Below are positions 14,253 through 17,209 of a DNA stretch of 17,209 nt, in pieces (positions within the stretch are counted from its first letter, which is position 1; every line of letters starts with the position of its first letter). This DNA is from a bacterium. Its GTDB lineage: Bacteria > Patescibacteriota > Minisyncoccia > Minisyncoccales > CG1-02-41-26. Where the stretch lies: the NCBI GenBank assembly GCA_018400675.1, contig JAGYMG010000007.1:1-17209 (forward strand), read 5' to 3'. The translations under genes and the position numbers were made by a program. Below the pieces are notes generated by a model, which was given only the letters and a program-made list of their open reading frames with translations, was not told where the DNA came from and searched no databases.

Positions 14253-14592
14253 TTAATGAGGAGATATTATCTCTCCGGACAGCAATAGAATAAGTAATCC
14301 GCCAATAATTGTTGCCAATAAAACCAAAATGGATTTCTTCTTCTTTTTCAGAAAACCATTAATCCCTGTAATAAAAGCAGTAATACCAAGAAGAAAACCC
14401 AAGAGCATTGATAGAGCCAGTCCTGGTCTTAATAAAATATCTGCAAAAATAGTCTCCTCCCGACGGGATAGAGGGACAGGTTTTCAGATAAAACAATCGC
14501 CCGACAATGAAGGCTCCAAACATAGCTATTATTAAGCCTACTGATCACTTTCCCAATTTAGTTTTTGGCAGGAAGCTGATCTTAGCAATCAT
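14253..14592 (-). pseudogene. Broken gene for a small multi-pass membrane protein
   Basis: Three open pieces on the minus strand join into one sensible protein of about 110 residues. Piece 1, ATG 14592: MIAKISFLPKTKLGK, then an in-frame TGA at 14545-14547 (one base from TGG). Piece 2 continues in frame: SVGLIIAMFGAFIVGRLFYLK. At the AAAA near 14481-14484 the frame must skip one base, after which piece 3 reads PVPLSRREETIFADILLRPG, two hydrophobic helices around a KKKKK turn, and ends at TAA 14253. Hydrophobicity and charge pattern are continuous across both breaks. Piece 3 alone could be made as 51 residues from ATG 14408, or 65 from an ATT at 14450 five bases after GGAGG. The family is not recognised. 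TGA is a stop elsewhere in the window, so decay or sequence error is likelier than recoding. Confidence 0.55.
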
Positions 14593-14690
14593 AAGACAAG
14601 TGATGACTTATTTAATATTAGGCTGGCTGATTTGCGTTGAGAGACAGTTAGTATCTCTTGTGGACTATTCTTAAATTAGCTCGGACGATT

Positions 14691-14717
14691 TTCGCCCCTC
14701 GCTTCGCTCGGGGCGAA
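14691..14717. repeat. GC-rich inverted repeat downstream of tRNA-Ala
   Basis: Perfect 8-bp arms TTCGCCCC (14691-14698) and GGGGCGAA (14710-14717) around an 11-base loop TCGCTTCGCTC. It is far more GC-rich than its surroundings. It lacks a U run on either strand, so a REP-like element or an RNA-stabilising hairpin after tRNA-Ala fits better than a normal terminator. Confidence 0.6.
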
Positions 14718-14735
14718 GGCGGAACATATAAGCTG

Positions 14736-14812
14736 TGGTGGACCCGGCGGGACTTGAACCCGCAACCCCCAAGATGCCATCTTGGTGCTCTAGCCAATTG
14801 AGCTACAGGCCC
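14736..14812 (-). tRNA. tRNA-Ala(GGC), CCA encoded
   Basis: Acceptor GGGCCTG/CGGGTCC with the G3-U70 pair that identifies tRNA-Ala, D stem GCTC/GAGC, anticodon stem CCAAG/CTTGG, loop ATGGCAT giving GGC, T stem GCGGG/CCCGC, discriminator A and CCA at 14736-14738. Its first ten bases overlap the end of the upstream coding region. Confidence 0.96.
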
Positions 14813-15489
14813 AAAAAAATTATTTCGGCTATCGATTCTAATTCTAATTGTATCTCCGTCGACCCTAAGGTTATCACGCAAACGCCTTTATAATTTTTAC
14901 GTTTTGTTGGTTTCCCTTTTGTTCGTGGATCTGGTTTCGTCTTATAAAAATTTTTTAGAGGAATCTGCGTATAACGAGACCAAAATTTTATTAATCTTTT
15001 AATATCCTGATCTACGCGGTAAGAAATTCTACAATGTAATCTTTCTGGTGTGATTCCATAGCATTTATCCAGTAAGTTTAGATAGAAACGAATAATTTTG
15101 GGGTCGGCGCTCCCAAGCATTAAACCACGATGACTCCTCCATTTTGCGCCCTCTCCTAGGTATAATACGGCAAGAGCTATTTTGGCAATATCCTTATCAT
15201 TCATCAGCCTTGCAAGGTGCTCATTCTTAGCGACTAACGACTTGAGATATTTATCTCTTTTTAATTTATTAATAACCAAAGCTGTAGCTCGTCCCTTATT
15301 GGCACCCCTCTTTATCAAATGCATCACTCTTTGTTTTTGTTCAGGAGATAACGGGATATTACCACACCAATCTGATAAAGTTCCTTTCGATATTTTTGCG
15401 CCCACAATTTTACATATCTCAGTATATGTTTTTCCCGATCTGCGCAGGCTAATTACCTTGGGTTTAAGGTAGTGATAACGTGATTTCAT
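14803..15489 (-). CDS. HTH plus LAGLIDADG-like protein, possible homing endonuclease
   Basis: 228 residues. The N-terminal part (about 8-42, LKPKVISLRRSGKTYTEICKIVGAKISKGTLSDWC) looks like a helix-turn-helix of the resolvase or transposase kind. A basic helical linker follows. The segment IALAVLYLGEGAKWRSHRGL (104-123), then GSADPKIIRFYLNLLDKCYGI, resembles a divergent LAGLIDADG block (helix, then G-E-G, then strands and an SxDP turn). The C-terminal half is basic (KTKPDPRTKGKPTKRKNYKG), as in DNA-binding proteins. Nuclease activity is inferred, not certain. The stop TAG at 14803-14805 is formed by tRNA-Ala positions 8-10, so the last codons lie inside the tRNA gene. It sits between tRNA-Ala and a tRNA-Arg, a setting typical of mobile genes. 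No Shine-Dalgarno is visible. Confidence 0.7.
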   Translation of the reverse strand: MKSRYHYLKPKVISLRRSGKTYTEICKIVGAKISKGTLSDWCGNIPLSPEQKQRVMHLIKRGANKGRATALVINKLKRDKYLKSLVAKNEHLARLMNDKDIAKIALAVLYLGEGAKWRSHRGLMLGSADPKIIRFYLNLLDKCYGITPERLHCRISYRVDQDIKRLIKFWSRYTQIPLKNFYKTKPDPRTKGKPTKRKNYKGVCVITLGSTEIQLELESIAEIIFLGL

Positions 15490-15532
15490 TCTTTAATCGT
15501 ACTATAGAACTTGTCAATGTGCAAAGATATTA

Positions 15533-15606
15533 TGCCCCTGGCAGGAATCGAACCTGCAACCTTGACCTTAGGAGTGTCCTGCTCTGTCCGGTTGAGCTAC
15601 AGGGGC
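15533..15606 (-). tRNA. tRNA-Arg(CCU) with mispaired anticodon stem
   Basis: Acceptor GCCCCTG/CAGGGGC, D stem GCTC/GAGC, T stem GCAGG/CCTGC with loop TTCGATT, discriminator A followed by TAA. The anticodon loop CTCCTAA gives CCT. The anticodon stem GGACA/GGTCA has only three Watson-Crick pairs: 31-39 is A-G and 27-43 is G-A. It may be weakened, decaying or structurally unusual. Confidence 0.85.
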
Positions 15607-15612
15607 CTCAAG

Positions 15613-15684
15613 GGTGGCTAGTCGGATTCGAACCGGCGATGACTCCTCCACAGGGAGTAGTGTTACCGCTACACCATAGCCACC
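15613..15684 (-). tRNA. tRNA-His(GUG), no encoded CCA
   Basis: Acceptor GTGGCTA/TAGCCAC with an extra encoded G at -1 (15684) opposite discriminator C at 15613, the tRNA-His identity pair. D stem GTGT/ACAC, anticodon stem ACTCC/GGAGT, loop CTGTGGA giving GTG. T stem GCCGG/CCGAC has one C-A mismatch. Confidence 0.94.
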
Positions 15685-15691
15685 ATTCTAA

Positions 15692-15763
15692 TGCCCTCAC
15701 CAGGATTCGAACCTGGATTACAGGCTTAGAAGGCCCGTGTTCTATCCATTGAACTATGAGGGC
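15692..15763 (-). tRNA. tRNA-Arg(UCU), no encoded CCA
   Basis: Acceptor GCCCTCA/TGAGGGC, D stem GTTC/GAAC, anticodon stem CGGGC/GCCTG with one G-U pair, loop CTTCTAA giving TCT, T stem CCAGG/CCTGG with loop TTCGAAT, discriminator A followed by TTA. It is the first gene of the minus-strand tRNA cluster. Confidence 0.94.
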
Positions 15764-15786
15764 ACAATTCTTTCCCAACGAGGATT

Positions 15787-15815
15787 ATTATAACCTAAAA
15801 AAAGGCTAAGGTCAA
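15787..15815 (-). promoter_or_regulatory. Promoter of the tRNA-Arg/His/Arg cluster
   Basis: On the minus strand: TTGACC (15810-15815), a 17-base spacer and a perfect TATAAT (15787-15792). Transcription should begin near 15780, about 17 bases before tRNA-Arg(UCU). Confidence 0.8.
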
Positions 15816-15890
15816 TTTAATCAGTTAAATAAAAGTGCTTTATTCCAATAATTAGCTACCTTCTACATCTTTACTTTCTCCCGTTTCTTT

Positions 15891-16232
15891 TTATCTTTCT
15901 TCCCCCTCGTTGCTGGAACTAGTTATTTTCTCTTTGAATAATTCAGGGTACTCTTTTTCTTCAATCTCTTTTGAGAATTCTTCCCGCGCTTGCCATTCCC
16001 TTAAAACATCTTCCAAAACTTTATCGTTTAAGCCCGGTGTGTATTGCTGAAAATCTTTATCCTTGACCTGAAAATAATAATGTTGGAAGAAAAACATTGT
16101 TATAAAAAGCGCCAGAGACAAAAGAAGGAGCAGAAAAAAACCAAACTTATCGACTAGTAAATTAGGCAGAGTAGAAATTTTTTCCTTAATCCTTTTCAAT
16201 CTTTTATTGTTCTGATTATTAAAATCAAACAT
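15891..16232 (-). CDS. Single-pass membrane protein in pilus cluster, pilP position
   Basis: 113 residues: a basic cytoplasmic N-terminus (NNKRLKRIKEKI), one hydrophobic helix at about 30-49 (FGFFLLLLLSLALFITMFFF) and a charged, mostly helical tail (EDVLREWQAREEFSKEIEEKEYPELF). Its ATG is one base after the pilO-like stop, so it is co-translated with the pilus genes. It occupies the place of pilP, but it is short, has no lipobox and shows no PilP beta-domain, so I call it a pilus-associated membrane protein only by context. The 127 bases downstream (15764-15890) hold the tRNA promoter and no clear terminator. Confidence 0.7.
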   Translation of the reverse strand: MFDFNNQNNKRLKRIKEKISTLPNLLVDKFGFFLLLLLSLALFITMFFFQHYYFQVKDKDFQQYTPGLNDKVLEDVLREWQAREEFSKEIEEKEYPELFKEKITSSSNEGEER

Positions 16233-16233
16233 T

Positions 16234-16818
16234 TTATTCTTTATTTGAAATCTGAGATTGACTATAAATCTTTAAGGAAAAGATCATATAGACATCACCA
16301 GGAGAAAATTGAGCTACATCTTCGTTGCTAAAATCTTTTTCAGGGATTCTTTGGATTTCGACATCCCTAATTGATAAAAGCCATCTGCTTGCTTGAACTT
16401 CTTCTAAATATCGTAAGCATCGAGGAGAAGAACCAGTAACCAAAACCTGAAAACCTAAGCTGGGCCATAAATCCTTGTCTGGAACAACTATATTAATAGG
16501 GGATATCTTGATTGACAAGTCTAATCTATCGGCTTTTTTTTCTAAAAATTCTAAAAATTCAATAGGCACATCGGGTGTAATAAAAGAATCTTTTACCTCG
16601 GATAATTTTGAACTATAAAAAGATCGTCTATCCTCAAACTGTTTAAAGTCTGCTATTTGCTTATCCAGTAAAGATGTAGTCTTCTTCAGGGAAATAAATA
16701 ATTCAGCATCTCTCTTCAGCGAACCCGTCAAAGAAGGAATAACAAAAACGCCTAAGAAAAGAAAAATCAAGAAAAAAATCAAAGACACCAAAAATATTTT
16801 TTTACCAAAGATAATCAT
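16234..16818 (-). CDS. Type IV pilus inner-membrane protein, PilO-like
   Basis: 194 residues with the PilO layout: short cytoplasmic N-terminus, one membrane helix at about 8-28, a coiled-coil stretch at about 33-75 (KRDAELFISLKKTTSLLDKQIADFKQFEDRR), then an alpha-beta (ferredoxin-like) domain containing FLEFLEKKADRLDLSIKISPI and the FQVLVTGSSPRCLRYLEEVQ segment that recurs in PilO (GxxxxLxxFLxxLE type). PilO pairs with PilN in the alignment subcomplex of type IV pili. The ATG overlaps the stop of the upstream pilN-like gene as ATGA, strong evidence for an operon. Assignment rests on layout and context, as sequence conservation in this family is low. Confidence 0.75.
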   Translation of the reverse strand: MIIFGKKIFLVSLIFFLIFLFLGVFVIPSLTGSLKRDAELFISLKKTTSLLDKQIADFKQFEDRRSFYSSKLSEVKDSFITPDVPIEFLEFLEKKADRLDLSIKISPINIVVPDKDLWPSLGFQVLVTGSSPRCLRYLEEVQASRWLLSIRDVEIQRIPEKDFSNEDVAQFSPGDVYMIFSLKIYSQSQISNKE

Positions 16819-17209
16819 TTAATTTCAAAGGTTAAATAAAAATCAACATCACTGGATTCCATCCAGCTTTGAAGAGAGACCTCTACATTTCTAAAGCTTT
16901 CTATTTCTTTTAAGGATTTCTGGAAAAGAAATAAATCTTCTCTACTCTGAACATAACCCGTAATAATAACATTAGCTGAATAATCCTCGTCGTTTAACCA
17001 TGGCCGTTGGATAGCTAGTCGCCGAAAATAAATCGTCTCGGGTACTATCCTAGAAAGATTTTCCAAAAGGGGTAGAAAGAAAAATTGTTTCTGATAAAAG
17101 CTTCTAATCTGGACTAACTCCTGGTTTGTCTTTTTGACTGCCTCTTTAAAGTCAGAGAATCCAGCAAAACTTTTTAATTCTCCCTCCTTAGCACTAAGAA
17201 TTTTTTCCT
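16815..17209 (-). CDS. PilN-like fimbrial assembly protein, 5' end outside window
   Basis: The frame is open from TGA at 16815 to the window edge, about 131 codons, so the N-terminus and membrane helix are missing. The visible part starts in a helical region (EGELKSFAGFSDFKEAVKKT, QELVQIRSF), continues with LLENLSRIVPETIYFRRLAI, the hallmark of PilN C-terminal domains (L..L...P..v.l..l), then NVIITGYVQSREDLFLFQKSLKEIESFRNVEV, a typical 'G.a.s...v..fl..L..s..f..v' pattern. PilN links the cytoplasmic PilM ring to PilO. A short in-frame start at 17066 is a TTG inside this domain and not the real start. Confidence 0.8.
   Translation of the reverse strand, partial: EKILSAKEGELKSFAGFSDFKEAVKKTNQELVQIRSFYQKQFFFLPLLENLSRIVPETIYFRRLAIQRPWLNDEDYSANVIITGYVQSREDLFLFQKSLKEIESFRNVEVSLQSWMESSDVDFYLTFEIK

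Noticed and set aside
14329..14535. Plus-strand frame of 68 residues
   Set aside because: It is antisense to the broken membrane-protein gene and has low-complexity FFFFF and basic stretches typical of a shadow frame.
14545..14547. TGA read as Trp or Gly (alternative genetic code)
   Set aside because: TGA ends the S1 gene, rbfA and the pilN-like gene in sensible places, and conserved proteins here contain no in-frame TGA.
14507..14674. Plus-strand frame of about 55 residues starting MKAPNIAIIKPTDH
   Set aside because: No ribosome-binding site or promoter, and it overlaps the better-supported minus-strand pseudogene.
14648..14881. Minus-strand frame of 77 residues with VAQLARAPRWHLGGCGFKSRR
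   Set aside because: It is the translation of tRNA-Ala in an unused frame, a common annotation artefact.
15495..15520. Minus-strand promoter for the endonuclease-like gene (TTGACA near 15512-15517)
   Set aside because: No -10 box at acceptable spacing: TATAGT is only 5 bases away, and boxes at 15-17 bases are poor.
15480..15752. Plus-strand frame of 90 residues containing GRNRTCNLDLRS-like text
   Set aside because: It runs antisense through tRNA-Arg, tRNA-His and tRNA-Arg; this peptide pattern is a well-known false product of tRNA genes.
1..17209. CRISPR array, rRNA, insertion sequence or prophage
   Set aside because: No spaced direct repeats, no rRNA stretches, no transposase or phage structural genes were seen on either strand.

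Overview
The window looks like a chromosomal segment of a small-genome bacterium, most likely Candidate Phyla Radiation (Patescibacteria, Parcubacteria-like). This is inferred from gene style, not a marker phylogeny. The signs are AT-rich DNA, very compact packing, short versions of core proteins (about 511-residue IF-2, three-domain S1 protein), many starts without a visible Shine-Dalgarno, tRNA genes threaded between protein genes, only some tRNAs with encoded CCA, and a pilN/pilO-like cluster. TGA acts as a stop (S1 gene, rbfA and the pilN-like gene end with it), so the code appears standard.

Layout. (1) 1-3856, minus strand: one operon of MBL-fold hydrolase, small membrane protein, gyrA and a methyltransferase cut by the window edge. 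(2) 3857-3990: divergent promoters that appear to share one palindromic -35 box. (3) 3991-7170, plus: S1-domain protein, ftsH, tRNA-Ile(UAU), tRNA-Val(GAC) and a Mth938-like gene whose ATG overlaps the tRNA CCA end. (4) 7174-7715, plus: rplS with its own promoter, tRNA-Leu(GAG) and a terminator. (5) 7728-8990, minus: cation/proton antiporter-like protein with Asn-Asn at the usual catalytic Asn-Asp site. (6) 9052-10017, plus: tRNA-Val, Phe and Gly, then a secreted or anchored 3D-domain protein and a terminator usable from both strands. (7) 10037-14182, minus: a long probable transcription unit of FAD-dependent reductase, tRNA-Ser, infB, rbfA, tRNA-Cys, tRNA-Leu and an anchored protein of unknown function. 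(8) 14253-15763, minus: a decayed small membrane-protein gene, tRNA-Ala, an HTH plus LAGLIDADG-like protein whose stop codon lies inside tRNA-Ala, and three tRNAs (Arg, His, Arg). (9) 15891-17209, minus: pilN-like (partial), pilO-like and a third single-pass membrane protein.

Together the genes serve translation (S1, L19, IF-2, RbfA, 13 tRNAs), DNA topology (GyrA), membrane proteolysis (FtsH), envelope (3D protein, antiporter, pilus) and possibly lipid or isoprenoid reduction. I see no CRISPR array, rRNA, prophage or defence island. The most unusual signals are tRNA-related: a UAU-anticodon tRNA-Ile, tRNA genes overlapping or abutting coding regions so that processing could create leaderless mRNAs, a tRNA-Cys with a changed 18/55 contact, and a mispaired tRNA-Arg. 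Also notable are the antiporter active-site change, GyrA Met90 and a pseudogene with both a stop and a frameshift.
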